Shown one piece after another: positions 38,210 through 47,561 of a stretch of 64,000 nt of DNA. The notes under the pieces were generated by a model, which was given only the letters and a program-made list of their open reading frames with translations, was not told the origin of the DNA and did not search any database. The stretch is taken from NCBI RefSeq assembly GCF_021730615.1, contig NZ_JAJLMN010000001.1:2108501-2172500 (forward strand), read 5' to 3'. The stretch is from Lichenibacterium dinghuense. Lineage in GTDB: Bacteria; Pseudomonadota; Alphaproteobacteria; Rhizobiales; Beijerinckiaceae. How positions within the stretch are numbered: the first letter of the stretch is position 1; each line of letters begins with the position of its first letter. A program made the position numbers and the translations under genes.

Positions 38210-38670
38210 GCCCGCGCCTCCGCATCGCCCCGTCGGCTGCCGTGATACCGCCGCGCCACCATCACGGAGTTCTCCTGCGTCATCACGCAGGCGGAATCTT
38301 GATTGAAGATCGCGATGGCCAGCGTCACGATCCCCATGTCGGGGCGCGACGCCGAGCCGCGCGCGCCCGTCACCGCGGCGGTGAAGCGCAGCCGGTCGCC
38401 GGCCCGCACGGGGTGGGGCCACGTCACGCGCTCGACGCCGGGGCGGCCGAGCCCCGCCGTGCCCCCCAGGACGGCGTCGAACAGCAGGCGTATGCCGAGC
38501 GCGGCGACGTGCCAGCCGGACAGGGGAACCTGCCCGTCGGCCATGCCGGGCCAGGGCGCGCCGGGGCCGAAGGCGTCGGCGAAGAAGGCGGCATCCTCGG
38601 CCGAGACCGTCAGGCTCGCCTCGGGCAGGGCCGCGCCGACGATGAAGTCCTCGAAATGCAGGTTCGGCAT
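38206..38670 (-). CDS. MaoC-like hydratase, first of a pair
   Basis: The 154-aa protein opens with LHFEDFIVGAALPEASLTVSAEDAAFFADAFGP, resembling the other MaoC protein, but the region equivalent to the catalytic YDPQPFH reads FGPGAPWPGM. Later parts, SGWHVAALGIRLLFDAVL and VTWPHPVRAGDRLRF, fit the fold. It may be the non-catalytic partner of the following gene, with which it overlaps by 4 bp. The start is ATG 38670. The substrate is unknown. Confidence 0.85.
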   Translation of the reverse strand: MPNLHFEDFIVGAALPEASLTVSAEDAAFFADAFGPGAPWPGMADGQVPLSGWHVAALGIRLLFDAVLGGTAGLGRPGVERVTWPHPVRAGDRLRFTAAVTGARGSASRPDMGIVTLAIAIFNQDSACVMTQENSVMVARRYHGSRRGDAEARA

Positions 38671-38731
38671 GGGGTCCGGCCGCCGCGGTGTCGGCCGGAC
38701 AAGCGCCCGGGCCGTGGGGCGGTTCCCGCCG

Positions 38732-40591
38732 TCAGGAGCGCGTCACGCTGGGGGCGCGGCGGACGGCCGGGACCTCGTCCCGCGGCTCGCCCCGCTCCGA
38801 CGCGATCGCGCCCGCCCGCTCCACCGCCGCCGCGAGGCTCGCGACGGCGTCGCGCCCGTCGGCGGCGTCGCCCTCCGCGGCCCCGGACCGGCGCCACCAC
38901 GCCCCGACGAGCAGCGGCACCTCGGGGCGGCGGCGATGCAGGCGGCGCAGCGCGAAGCGGAGATAGGCGGGGCTGCCGCCGTCGAGGCAGGACAGGACGA
39001 CGAGCCGGGCGCCGTCGAGCGGCAGCGCCGCGATCCGGCCCTTGCCGAGCATGTCGTGGGGCGCGGCCGCGGCGCCGAAGCCCCGCTTCTCCAGGAGTTG
39101 CACCAGCGCCGCCGCCACGGCGTCGTCGAGGGGCCCCCGCCCGCCGACGCAGACCACCGCGCCGGGCTGGCGCCAACCCTCGGGGAGGTCCTCGCCGCCG
39201 GAACCGTCGGACGGCGGCGCGGCCTCGTGGTCGGCCAGGTTCTCGACGACCTCGGCGGCCGAGGCCGCGATGCGCTCCTGCCGGCCGTGGTCGAGGCGCC
39301 CCGCCGCGACGTCGTCCTGCGCGAGCAGCAGGCCCGGCAGCAGCACGTCGTCGTAATAGGCGCCGAGCGTGCCCTCCTTGAGTTGGCTTTCCGCGCGGTC
39401 GGACGCTTCCACGGGGTCGTCGGCGAGCAGGCGCTGGTAGAAGACCTCCTGCGGCTCCAGGGCGGGGCGGTCGCCCAGCATGACGTCCAGGAAGGCGAGC
39501 GGCTCGACGTGGCGGCCCAGCACCACGAGGCACACGGTGACGGGGGTGGACAGCACGAGCCCGACCGGCCCCCACAGCACCGTCCAGAACGTGGCGGCGA
39601 TCACCACGGCCAGCGGCGACAGGCCGGTGTTGTGCCCGTAGAGCATCGGCTCGACCGCCTGGCTCACGACGGCCTCGACGCCGACGAACAGCGCGGCCGT
39701 CCAGATGGCGGTGGACCAGCCCGGCGCCACGGCGGCGGCCAGCGCGATCGGCGCCGCCGCGGCGAGCGGCGGCCCGAGGTAGGGCACGAAGCGCAGGCAG
39801 CCGAAGACCGCGCCCCACAGCGGCGCGCTCGGCACGCCGATCAGCCACAGGCCGAAGCCCACCAGCAGGCCCGCCACCGTGTTCACGGTGAGCTGGGTCA
39901 GGAGATAGCGGCTGACGCGCCGCGCCGCGTCGTCGATGGCGGCCGTGGAGCGGTGGAGGTCGCCGGCGCCGAACAGGCGGATGGCCCGGTTGCGCAGGTC
40001 CTCGCGGGCCAGGAGGATGAAGATCGCGTAGACGGCCACGAGCCCCGCGACGGCGAGCGGATGCAGCGCCGGCTTGAGGTAGGTGCCGAGCTTCTCCAGC
40101 GGCATCTCCGGCGCGGGCGCCAGCGTGACCGGCACGGGGGCGGGCGAGCCGGGCGCCAGCCCGGACGCCGCGGGCTGTCCGGCGCCGGACTGCAGGTGCT
40201 GGCCGAGGCTCGACAGGAACTCCGAGAAGCGGGACGTGCCCTGCCCCGACACCACGCTGCGCAGCGCCTCCACCTTGTCGAGCACGGTGGTCTGGTACTG
40301 CGGCATGGCGTCGGCGAGGCCGCGGAGCTGCAGGGCCAGCAGGGCCCCCAGCGCGGCGATGAGCAGGAAGGCCAGCAGCGTCATCAGCAGCACGGGCAGC
40401 ACGCGGCCGATGCCGCAGCGGCGCAGCACGCGCACCCCCGGCGCCAGCACGAAGCTCAGCAGGATCGCGAGGGCGATCGGCACGAAGATCTCGGAGCCGA
40501 CATACAGCCCTGCGATCACGAGGGCGGCGGACAGGAGATAGCGCAGGCTGTCCCGGGGAGCGGTGTCGAGCGACGGGACGATGCGGGGCAT
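38732..40591 (-). CDS. AI-2E family transporter with C-terminal cytoplasmic domain
   Basis: The 619-aa protein has the AI-2E/UPF0118 permease core in residues 1 to about 360. Helix pair FVPIALAILLSFVLAPGV is followed later by FGCLRFVPYLGPPLAAAAPIALAA and the signature VEPMLYGHNTGLSPLAVVIAATFW. Residues about 370-600 form an additional soluble domain, QPGAVVCVGGRGPLDDAVAAA then LVVLSCLDGGSPAYLRFALRR, resembling a B12-binding-like or Rossmann fold. Typical members are 350-400 aa, so this is an extended form. The family exports small molecules or acts in Na+/H+ exchange; the real substrate is unknown. Confidence 0.85.
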   Translation of the reverse strand: MPRIVPSLDTAPRDSLRYLLSAALVIAGLYVGSEIFVPIALAILLSFVLAPGVRVLRRCGIGRVLPVLLMTLLAFLLIAALGALLALQLRGLADAMPQYQTTVLDKVEALRSVVSGQGTSRFSEFLSSLGQHLQSGAGQPAASGLAPGSPAPVPVTLAPAPEMPLEKLGTYLKPALHPLAVAGLVAVYAIFILLAREDLRNRAIRLFGAGDLHRSTAAIDDAARRVSRYLLTQLTVNTVAGLLVGFGLWLIGVPSAPLWGAVFGCLRFVPYLGPPLAAAAPIALAAAVAPGWSTAIWTAALFVGVEAVVSQAVEPMLYGHNTGLSPLAVVIAATFWTVLWGPVGLVLSTPVTVCLVVLGRHVEPLAFLDVMLGDRPALEPQEVFYQRLLADDPVEASDRAESQLKEGTLGAYYDDVLLPGLLLAQDDVAAGRLDHGRQERIAASAAEVVENLADHEAAPPSDGSGGEDLPEGWRQPGAVVCVGGRGPLDDAVAAALVQLLEKRGFGAAAAPHDMLGKGRIAALPLDGARLVVLSCLDGGSPAYLRFALRRLHRRRPEVPLLVGAWWRRSGAAEGDAADGRDAVASLAAAVERAGAIASERGEPRDEVPAVRRAPSVTRS

Positions 40592-40778
40592 GCTGCGGCG
40601 GTCTCCGGACGCGGTCGGCGCAGCTGACGTAACGGCACCCCTCTTTGCGGAACGTCCGGTGCGACAATCCGGTTCGGCGGGGCGCGGCGGAGGCGCGCGG
40701 GGCGCACCGGTCCCCTTGCCCCACCAGGCGCTTGGGTTAGAATTCCTTTAATTGAAAAAAGGCTCGGGAAGGGACGCC

Positions 40779-41087
40779 ATGTGCAGCCTGTTCGCCCACC
40801 AACCGGAGAGCGATTACGAGGGGCAGACGCGCTCGCTTCGCATCGGCGGCCACTGCACGTCGATCCGGCTCGAGGCCGCGTTCTGGGCCGTTCTGGAGGA
40901 GATGGCCGCGAGCGAAGGGACGACGCTCGGCAAGTTCCTCACCACGCTCTACGGTGAGGTGCTGGCCCACCACGGCGAGGTGCGGAACTTCTCGTCCCTG
41001 CTGCGCTGTTCGTGCCTGGTGTACCTGTCGCGCGCCGCGGGGCGGGACGCCATCGCGCGGCCGCCCTTCCTGGTGGCGGCGGAGTAG
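40779..41087 (+). CDS. Ribbon-helix-helix domain protein
   Basis: The 102-aa protein contains a ribbon-helix-helix (RHH_4-type) region: RSLRIGGHCTSIRLEAAFWAVLEEMAASEGTTLGKFL. It resembles small alphaproteobacterial DNA-binding proteins of this family. The start at ATG 40779 has GGGAAGGG upstream. A transcription factor role is inferred; targets are unknown. It stands alone. Confidence 0.85.
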   Translation: MCSLFAHQPESDYEGQTRSLRIGGHCTSIRLEAAFWAVLEEMAASEGTTLGKFLTTLYGEVLAHHGEVRNFSSLLRCSCLVYLSRAAGRDAIARPPFLVAAE

Positions 41088-41248
41088 GACGCTCCGCCGT
41101 CCTCGAGCCGCGTCACCCAGGACCCGGTCCGGCGTCCGCCGGTCCGTCGGGGTGAAGCTCCGGCAGGTGGGAAGCCGGTCGGCCCGACCGGTTCCCGGCC
41201 CTCCGATGACGACGTCGGGAAAGCCCCCCGTTCAGGAAGCCCGACCTC

Positions 41249-41851
41249 TCACCCCTTCTTGGCGGGCTCCGTGGACACCGGCAGGGCCTTCTCCGGCGCG
41301 GCGTCGGTCACCGCCGGCAGCGGCTGCGGGTTGTCGGACAGCGTGTGGAGATAGTCGAGGATGTCGGCGCGCTTCTGCGGATCTTCCTCGCCCGCGTAGG
41401 TCATCTTGGTGCCGGGGGCGTAGCCCTTGGGCGAGGTGATGAAGGCGTTGATCTTCTCCAGCGTCCAGTCGCCGCCCTTGCCTTTCAGCGCCTCGGAATA
41501 GCCGAAGCCGCCCACGCTGGCGACCGGGCGTCCGAGCACGCCCCACAGCGGCGGCCCGACCTTCGCGGCGCCGCCCTTCTCGAAATTGTGGCAGGCCCCG
41601 CAGGCCTTGGCGAGCGAAGCGCCCTTCTCGACGCTGGCGGAGGCGAGCAGCACGGGGAGCGGCTTGGCGGGCGCGGCGGTCTTGCTGTCGCCCGTGCCGG
41701 CCGTCTCGGCGGCGGCGAGCGGGAGGTCGTAGCCGGGTTTGGCGGGCTCGCCGGGGGAATAGATCCAGCCGGCGAAGAGGCCCAGCCCCATGGTCGCCAG
41801 GAGGGTGCCGAGCACGCCGCCGGCCACCTTGTTGACCTCGAACGAATCCAT
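41249..41851 (-). CDS. cycM: Membrane-anchored class I cytochrome c (CycM type)
   Basis: The 200-aa protein has an N-terminal membrane helix (residues about 10-31, GVLGTLLATMGLGLFAGWI) and one cytochrome c domain with haem motif CGACH and the axial Met in GTKMTYAG. These features match CycM/cytochrome c552, which carries electrons between the bc1 complex and the terminal oxidase in the periplasm. It is divergent from kdsB, the common order in Hyphomicrobiales. An acidic/proline-rich C-terminal tail follows the haem domain. Confidence 0.92.
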   Translation of the reverse strand: MDSFEVNKVAGGVLGTLLATMGLGLFAGWIYSPGEPAKPGYDLPLAAAETAGTGDSKTAAPAKPLPVLLASASVEKGASLAKACGACHNFEKGGAAKVGPPLWGVLGRPVASVGGFGYSEALKGKGGDWTLEKINAFITSPKGYAPGTKMTYAGEEDPQKRADILDYLHTLSDNPQPLPAVTDAAPEKALPVSTEPAKKG

Positions 41852-42024
41852 GGCCGCGTCGTCCCCCGGATCACGTGGCGATGGCGCGTCGCGGACGGCC
41901 CCGCCTTTGGAGCCATTCAACACTTTGACGGGAGCTTGGCAACTCGTATGAGCAAGGCCCCGCGCGTCCTTTCGACCCCGAATGGTCCGCGTCCGGAGCC
42001 CCGCCGAGCCGTGAACCCCGCCCC

Positions 42025-42756
42025 GTGAACCCCATCGTGCTGATCCCCGCCCGCATGGCGGCGACCCGCCTGCCCGGCAAGCCGCTGCTGCCCATCGCGG
42101 GCGCGCCGATGATCGTGCAGGTGTGGCGGCGCGCCGTCGAGGCCGACGTCGGCCCCGTGGTGGTGGCCACCGACGAGCCCCGCATCGCCGCGGCCGTCGA
42201 GGCCGAGGGCGGCCGCGCGGTCCTGACGCGTGCCGACCACCCGTCCGGCACCGACCGGGTGCACGAGGCGCTGGAGGCCATCGACCCCGACGGGCGCCAC
42301 GACGCCGTGGTCAACCTGCAGGGCGACCTGCCGACCGTCGACCCGCGCATCGTCGGCGCGGCGCTCGCCCCCCTCGGCGACCCCGCGGTGGCGCTGGCCA
42401 CGCTGGCGGCCGTCATCGCGCGCGACGAGGAGCGGGCGGACCCGAACGTCGTCAAGCTCGTGGGCAGCGAGGTGGCCCCCCGGCGCCTGCGCGCGCTCTA
42501 CTTCACCCGCGCCACCGCGCCCTGGGGCGACGGGCCGCTCCACCACCACATCGGGCTCTACGCCTTCCGGCGCGACGCGCTGCGGCGCTTCGTGGCGCTG
42601 CCGCCCTCGCCCCTGGAGCGCCGCGAGAAGCTGGAACAGCTCCGCGCGCTCGAAGCCGGGATGCGGATCGATGCGGCGATAGTGGACACGGTGCCGCTCG
42701 GCGTGGACAACCCCGCCGAACTCGAACGCGCCCGCTCGATCCTGGAGGCCCCGTGA
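42025..42756 (+). CDS. kdsB: 3-deoxy-manno-octulosonate cytidylyltransferase
   Basis: The 243-aa enzyme activates KDO as CMP-KDO for lipopolysaccharide core synthesis in the cytoplasm. It shows [19 protein letters not shown] at the N-terminus, the nucleotide-binding VVATDEPRI and [11 protein letters not shown], and [14 protein letters not shown]. The length is normal for KdsB. The start is GTG 42025, and the stop overlaps the pheA start by 4 bp (GTGA). CycM, KdsB and PheA in this order are typical of alphaproteobacteria. Confidence 0.95.
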   Translation: MNPIVLIPARMAATRLPGKPLLPIAGAPMIVQVWRRAVEADVGPVVVATDEPRIAAAVEAEGGRAVLTRADHPSGTDRVHEALEAIDPDGRHDAVVNLQGDLPTVDPRIVGAALAPLGDPAVALATLAAVIARDEERADPNVVKLVGSEVAPRRLRALYFTRATAPWGDGPLHHHIGLYAFRRDALRRFVALPPSPLERREKLEQLRALEAGMRIDAAIVDTVPLGVDNPAELERARSILEAP

Positions 42757-43610
42757 ACCGCGTCATCAGCTACCAGGGCGAGCCCGGCGCCTTCTCGCAC
42801 CAGTCCTGCCAGGCCGTGTATCCGGACTGGGAGGCCCTCGCCTGCCCGACCTTCGAGGACGCCTTCGCGGCCGTGGCCGAGGGGCGCGCCGCCCTGGCGA
42901 TGATCCCCATCGACAATTCCATCGCGGGCCGCGTCGCCGACATCCACGCCCTGCTGCCGAAGTCCGACCTCCACATCGTGGGCGAGTTCTTCCTGCCCGT
43001 GCATTTCCAGTTGATGGGCGTGCCGGGCGCGCGGGTCGAGGACCTGCGCACGGTGCAGAGCCACATCCACGCGCTCGGCCAGTGCCGCAAGCTGATCCGG
43101 CGCCTGGGCCTGAAGGCGATCGTGGCGGGCGACACGGCCGGCTCGGCCCGCGAGGTCGCGGCGGCCGGCGACCCGACGCGCGGCTCGCTGTCGCCCCGCC
43201 TCGCGGCCGGCATCTACGGGCTCGACATCCTCGCCGAGGACGTCGAGGACGAGGACCACAACACGACGCGCTTCGTCGTGCTGTCGCGCGAGCCCGCCCC
43301 CCCGGCCGCGGGGGACGGGCCGGTGGTGACCACCTTCATGTTCCGGGTGAAGAACCTGCCGGCCGCGCTCTACAAGGGGCTCGGCGGCTTCGCCACCAAC
43401 GGCGTCAACATGACCAAGCTCGAATCCTACATGGTGGAGGGCGAGTTCACCGCGACGCAGTTCCTGGCCGACGTCGAGGGCCATCCCGGGGACGACGCCG
43501 TGCGCCGCGCCTTCGACGAGCTCCGGTTCTTCTCGCGCGAGTTCCGCGTGCTCGGCACCTACCCGGCCCACCCGTTCCGGGTGGACAGCGCCCACGCCGA
43601 GCGGGACTGA
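42753..43610 (+). CDS. pheA: Prephenate dehydratase
   Basis: The 285-aa protein converts prephenate to phenylpyruvate for phenylalanine synthesis. It has the dehydratase domain ([41 protein letters not shown] with the TRF motif) and a C-terminal ACT domain for feedback by phenylalanine ([23 protein letters not shown]). There is no chorismate mutase domain, as usual in alphaproteobacteria. It starts at GTG 42753, overlapping kdsB. A strong hairpin follows at 43616. Confidence 0.96.
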   Translation: MNRVISYQGEPGAFSHQSCQAVYPDWEALACPTFEDAFAAVAEGRAALAMIPIDNSIAGRVADIHALLPKSDLHIVGEFFLPVHFQLMGVPGARVEDLRTVQSHIHALGQCRKLIRRLGLKAIVAGDTAGSAREVAAAGDPTRGSLSPRLAAGIYGLDILAEDVEDEDHNTTRFVVLSREPAPPAAGDGPVVTTFMFRVKNLPAALYKGLGGFATNGVNMTKLESYMVEGEFTATQFLADVEGHPGDDAVRRAFDELRFFSREFRVLGTYPAHPFRVDSAHAERD

Positions 43611-43615
43611 TCCTC

Positions 43616-43640
43616 CCCTTCTCCCCTCGCGGGAGAAGGG
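43616..43640. terminator. Hairpin after pheA (terminator or dispersed palindrome)
   Basis: CCCTTCTCCC, loop CTCGC, GGGAGAAGGG form a perfect 10-bp stem six bases after the pheA stop. No T-run follows, so it may be a repeat palindrome of the kind scattered between genes in Hyphomicrobiales that also stops transcription. The next gene, tex, begins 22 bp later. Confidence 0.7.
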
Positions 43641-43661
43641 ATCTATCCTGAGAGGATTTCC

Positions 43662-45983
43662 ATGGCCTACCCCATCCTGTCCCGCATCGCCGCCGAACTC
43701 GGCGTGCGCGACGCGCAGGTGGCCGCCGCGGTGGCGCTGCTCGACGGGGGCGCCACCGTCCCCTTCGTGGCGCGCTACCGCAAGGAGGCCACCGGCTCGC
43801 TCGACGACGCGCAGCTCCGCAAGCTGGAGGAGCGGCTGGGCGCCCTGCGCGACCTGGAGGACCGGCGCGCCGCGGTGCTGAAGTCGCTGCGCGAGTCGGG
43901 CAAGCTCGCCCCGAAGCTCGAAGCCGCCGTGCTGGCCGCCGACAGCCGCGCCCGGCTGGAGGACGTCTACCTCCCGTACCGCCCGAAGCGCCGCACCAAG
44001 GCCGAGATCGCCCGCGAGGCCGGGCTCGCGCCCCTCGCCGATGCCCTGCTCCTCCGCCCCGACGCCGCGCCCGACGCGCTGGCGGCGCGCTTCGCCGACC
44101 CCGCGAAGGGCGTCGCCGACGCGGGAGCCGCGCTCGACGGCGCCCGCGCGATCCTGGTCGAGCGCTTCGGCGAGGACGCCGACCTCGTGGGGTCCCTGCG
44201 CGAAACGGTGTGGAAGCGCGGCCGGCTCGCCGCCAAGGTCAGGAAGGGCAAGGCCGAGGCCGGCGCCAAGTTCGCCGACTATTTCGACTTCGCCGAGGCG
44301 CCCGCGAAGCTGCCCTCGCACCGCGTGCTCGCGCTGTTCCGCGGCGAACGCGAGGAGGTGCTCGACCTCGACATCCGGCCCGAGCCGGAGCCCGAGGGGT
44401 CCAAGGGCCCGGGCGCGCCGGAGCTCGGCATCATGAGCCGCTTCGGCCTGTCGAACCGCGGCCGCCCCGGCGACGGCTGGATGGGCGAGACCGTGCGGGC
44501 GGCGTGGCGCACCAAGATCCTGCCGCGGCTCGACACCGACCTCCGCAACCGTCTCCGCGAGGCCGCCGAGGCCGAGGCGGCGCGCGTCTTCGCGGCCAAC
44601 CTGCGCGACCTGCTGCTGGCGGCGCCGGCCGGCCCGCGGGCGACGCTGGGGCTCGACCCCGGCTTCCGCTCGGGCACCAAGGCCGCCGTGGTGGACCGCA
44701 CCGGCAAGGTGGTGGCGACCGCCACGGTCTACCCCCACGAGCCGCAGCGCCGCTGGGACGAGGCCCTCGCGGTGCTGGGGCGCCTCGCGGCGCAGCACGG
44801 CGTCGAGCTCGTCGCGGTCGGCAACGGCACCGCCTCGCGCGAGACCGACCGGCTGGCCGCGGAGCTCCTCAGGCAGAACCCGGCCCTCGGCATGGCCAAG
44901 GTGGTCGTGTCGGAGGCGGGCGCCTCGGTCTACTCCGCCTCGGCCACGGCCACCGCCGAGCTGCCCGGGCTCGACGTGACGCTGCGCGGCGCCGTGTCGA
45001 TCGCCCGCCGCCTCCAGGACCCGCTGGCGGAACTCGTCAAGATCGACCCCAAGGCGATCGGCGTCGGCCAGTACCAGCACGACATCGACGAGGCGCGCCT
45101 GTCGCGCTCGCTCGACGGCGTGGTGGAGGACTGCGTCAACGCGGTCGGGGTGGAGGTCAACATGGCTTCAGTGCCGCTGCTCGCGCGCGTCGCCGGCGTC
45201 GGCCCGGCGCTCGCCGCCAACATCGTGGCGCACCGCGACGCCAACGGGCCCTTCCCGTCGCGCAAGGCGCTGCGCAAGGTGCCCCGCATGGGGCCGAAGG
45301 CCTTCGAGCAATGCGCGGGCTTCCTGCGCATCGCGGGCGGCGAGGACCCGCTCGACGCGTCCGGCGTCCACCCCGAGGCCTACCCCGTGGTGCGCCGCAT
45401 CCTCGACGCGGCGAAGACCGACGCGCGCGGCCTCATCGGCAACGCCGCCGCCCTGCGCGGCCTGCAGCCGGCGCGCTTCGCCGACGCGACCTTCGGCCTG
45501 CCCACGGTCATGGACATCCTGCGCGAGCTGGAGAAGCCGGGCCGCGACCCCCGCCCCGCCTTCCAGGCGGCGACGTTCAAGGAGGGCGTCGAGACGATCG
45601 GCGACCTCGAGCCCGGCATGGTGCTGGAGGGCGCCGTCACCAATGTTGCGGCCTTCGGCGCCTTCGTGGACGTCGGCGTGCACCAGGACGGGCTCGTGCA
45701 CGTGTCCGCCATGAGCCGCAGCTTCGTGAAGGACCCGCGCGAGGTGGTGAAGCCCGGCGACGTGGTGCGCGTGAAGGTGCTGGAGGTCGACAAGGCGAGG
45801 CGCCGCATCGCGCTCACGCTGCGGCTCGACGACGAGCCCGGCGCCACGAAGCCCCCGCGGGCGCCCGCGCCGGAGGCCGGCAGGGCCCCGCAGCCGCGCG
45901 CGGCGCCGGCGAAGCCCGCCGAGGGGGCGCTGGCCGAGGCGCTGCGGCGGGCGGGCTCGCCCGGCGGCGGGCGTCGTCCCTGA
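43662..45983 (+). CDS. tex: Tex RNA-binding protein
   Basis: The 773-aa protein has the full Tex order: N-terminal helical domain (VPFVARYRKEATGSLDDAQL), YqgF-like fold (LGLDPGFRSGTKAAVVD), the signature IGVGQYQHDIDEARL, helix-hairpin-helix (RVAGVGPALAANIVAHRD), and an S1 RNA-binding domain near residues 645-715 (GMVLEGAVTNVAAFGAFVDV). A low-complexity tail follows. Tex binds nucleic acid and affects transcription of stress and virulence genes; the exact role is not settled. The start is ATG 43662 with AGAGGA upstream. Confidence 0.96.
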   Translation: MAYPILSRIAAELGVRDAQVAAAVALLDGGATVPFVARYRKEATGSLDDAQLRKLEERLGALRDLEDRRAAVLKSLRESGKLAPKLEAAVLAADSRARLEDVYLPYRPKRRTKAEIAREAGLAPLADALLLRPDAAPDALAARFADPAKGVADAGAALDGARAILVERFGEDADLVGSLRETVWKRGRLAAKVRKGKAEAGAKFADYFDFAEAPAKLPSHRVLALFRGEREEVLDLDIRPEPEPEGSKGPGAPELGIMSRFGLSNRGRPGDGWMGETVRAAWRTKILPRLDTDLRNRLREAAEAEAARVFAANLRDLLLAAPAGPRATLGLDPGFRSGTKAAVVDRTGKVVATATVYPHEPQRRWDEALAVLGRLAAQHGVELVAVGNGTASRETDRLAAELLRQNPALGMAKVVVSEAGASVYSASATATAELPGLDVTLRGAVSIARRLQDPLAELVKIDPKAIGVGQYQHDIDEARLSRSLDGVVEDCVNAVGVEVNMASVPLLARVAGVGPALAANIVAHRDANGPFPSRKALRKVPRMGPKAFEQCAGFLRIAGGEDPLDASGVHPEAYPVVRRILDAAKTDARGLIGNAAALRGLQPARFADATFGLPTVMDILRELEKPGRDPRPAFQAATFKEGVETIGDLEPGMVLEGAVTNVAAFGAFVDVGVHQDGLVHVSAMSRSFVKDPREVVKPGDVVRVKVLEVDKARRRIALTLRLDDEPGATKPPRAPAPEAGRAPQPRAAPAKPAEGALAEALRRAGSPGGGRRP

Positions 45984-46044
45984 GGGCTGGACGCTCCGCC
46001 TCGGCGCTCCATAACTCCCGCGTCATCGAGGGAGACACGGGTCC

Positions 46045-46236
46045 ATGAAGATCATCCACGTCATCGCCGCAGCCGCCGTGCTCAGCCTGCCGGTCGCCGT
46101 CGTCTCGGCCCCCGCCATGGCGGCCTCCGCACACAATTCCCAGCTCGGTGCCGGCGGCAACACCACCAACTCCGCCGGACCGTCGGGCATGGTCAAGCGC
46201 CAGAAGCAGATGAAGCGCCGCATGAAGGGCATGTGA
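46045..46236 (+). CDS. Small secreted protein, unknown
   Basis: The 63-aa product has a signal peptide (HVIAAAAVLSLPVAVVSAPAMA, cut probably after AMA). The short mature part is Asn/Gly/Ser-rich and ends in a very basic tail KRQKQMKRRMKGM. No family was recognised; similar small Met/Lys-tailed exported peptides occur in Hyphomicrobiales. The start has GGGAGA upstream. Confidence 0.7.
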   Translation: MKIIHVIAAAAVLSLPVAVVSAPAMAASAHNSQLGAGGNTTNSAGPSGMVKRQKQMKRRMKGM

Positions 46237-46251
46237 TCGCCCGGGAGCGGC

Positions 46252-46650
46252 GTGATCTACATCCTCGTCAATCTCCGGGCGATCGCCCTGGCGACGGCGG
46301 GTGGATTGGTCGTCGGGGCTCTCTACAAGCTGATCGGCGGGGGCGCCACGGGCGCGCCCGGCTTCCCGCTCCCGTCGATCGTCACGGCCGTGGTGGCCGA
46401 GTTCTGGCTGGCGTCGATCCTCGCCGGCGCGCTGATCCTGGCGCCGCCCCGTGCCGGCCCCTGGACCATGGCGCTCGGCAGCGCCGTGGTGATCTGGATC
46501 GGTTTCGTGCTGCCGTCCCTGCTCGTCACCGCCCTGTCGCGCGGGCTGGGCTTCGGGGCCGGCCTGGCGGACTGCGCGCAGTGGCTCGTGGCCATGGTGG
46601 TCGAAGCCGTCGTCCTCCACGTGGTCGGGCTGTCGAAGCCGCCCGAGTGA
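46252..46650 (+). CDS. DUF1761-like membrane protein
   Basis: The 132-aa protein has four predicted helices beginning with ILVNLRAIALATAGGLVVGALYKLIGG and later ILAGALILAPP and MALGSAVVIWIGFVLPSLLV. The pattern resembles DUF1761 proteins, of unknown function. The start is GTG 46252. It follows the small secreted gene by 15 bp and may share its transcript. Confidence 0.7.
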   Translation: MIYILVNLRAIALATAGGLVVGALYKLIGGGATGAPGFPLPSIVTAVVAEFWLASILAGALILAPPRAGPWTMALGSAVVIWIGFVLPSLLVTALSRGLGFGAGLADCAQWLVAMVVEAVVLHVVGLSKPPE

Positions 46651-46766
46651 CGCGGCGCCCGCCCGAGCGCTCCGGTCGCGTCGGGGCCTCCCTCCCCCGC
46701 GCGTCGCGCGGCCTCGATCCCCCGCCGCCCCTGGATTTCCGGCAAAGCCGCGCCTAAGCTCGACCC

Positions 46767-47561
46767 GTGTCGGTCCTGTCCCGCCTCCTCGCCCGAGCCA
46801 CCCCTGCGCGAGCCGTTCCGCCGCCGCGCGCCGCCGCGCCCGCCCCGCGGGTGCTGGAAGTGGTGCACGAGGGCGTGGCCCATCCCGTCCGCCTGAAGCG
46901 CGTCGCCGCCGCGCGCCGCTTCACCCTGCGGGTGCGGTCCGCCGACGGCACGGCCGTCCTCACCATGCCGCCGCGCGCCTCGCTGCGCTCCGCACGGGAC
47001 TTCGCGGAGCGCAACGCGGGGTGGATCGGGGCGCGCCTCGCCGCCCTGCCGGAGCGCATCGCGATGCTGCCCGGCGCCGTCGTGCCGCTGCGGGGCGTCG
47101 ACCACGGCATCGTCCTCGACCCCACGGCGCTGCGCCGCGTCCAGCCCGGCCGAGGCCCCGACGGCGGGGCCGTGCTGCGCGTGTCGCCCCGCGCGCCGGA
47201 CCCCGCCGCCGCCGTGCTGCACTTCCTCGCCGCCGAGGCGCGGGCCGACCTCGCCGCCGCGGTCGCCCGCCACGCCGCGGCGGTCGGCCGTCCGGTCGCA
47301 CGCATCACGCTGCGCGACACGCGCTCGCGCTGGGGCTCGTGCTCGTCGCGGGGCGCGCTGAACTTCTCCTGGCGGCTGATCCTGGCGCCGCCGCCCGTGC
47401 TCGACTACCTCGCCGCCCACGAGGTGGCGCACCTCGTCCACATGGACCATTCCGAGGATTTCTGGCGCGTGACGCGGCGTCTCGCGCCCCACACCGACGA
47501 GGCCGAAGCCTGGCTGAAGCGCCACGGCCCCGGCCTCCACCGCTACGGGCCGGGCCGATGA
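46767..47561 (+). CDS. YgjP/SprT-type metal-dependent hydrolase
   Basis: The 264-aa protein has a zinc motif HEVAHLVHMDHSEDFW (HExxH plus a third His) and the preceding block RITLRDTRSRWGSCSS, both hallmarks of YgjP-like (DUF45/M48-related) metallopeptidases. The N-terminus is Ala/Pro-rich. The start is GTG 46767. It overlaps the acyl-CoA synthetase start by 4 bp (ATGA), so the two are coupled. Confidence 0.9.
   Translation: MSVLSRLLARATPARAVPPPRAAAPAPRVLEVVHEGVAHPVRLKRVAAARRFTLRVRSADGTAVLTMPPRASLRSARDFAERNAGWIGARLAALPERIAMLPGAVVPLRGVDHGIVLDPTALRRVQPGRGPDGGAVLRVSPRAPDPAAAVLHFLAAEARADLAAAVARHAAAVGRPVARITLRDTRSRWGSCSSRGALNFSWRLILAPPPVLDYLAAHEVAHLVHMDHSEDFWRVTRRLAPHTDEAEAWLKRHGPGLHRYGPGR

Noticed and set aside
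38303-40627. Long plus-strand frames opposite the AI-2E permease gene
   Set aside because: Shadow frame of a well-supported membrane protein; composition is unnatural and no start signal was seen.
42558-45080. Very long open frame on the minus strand opposite pheA and tex
   Set aside because: It is a GC-rich shadow of strongly supported genes; the translation is Arg/Gly/His-rich with no domain.
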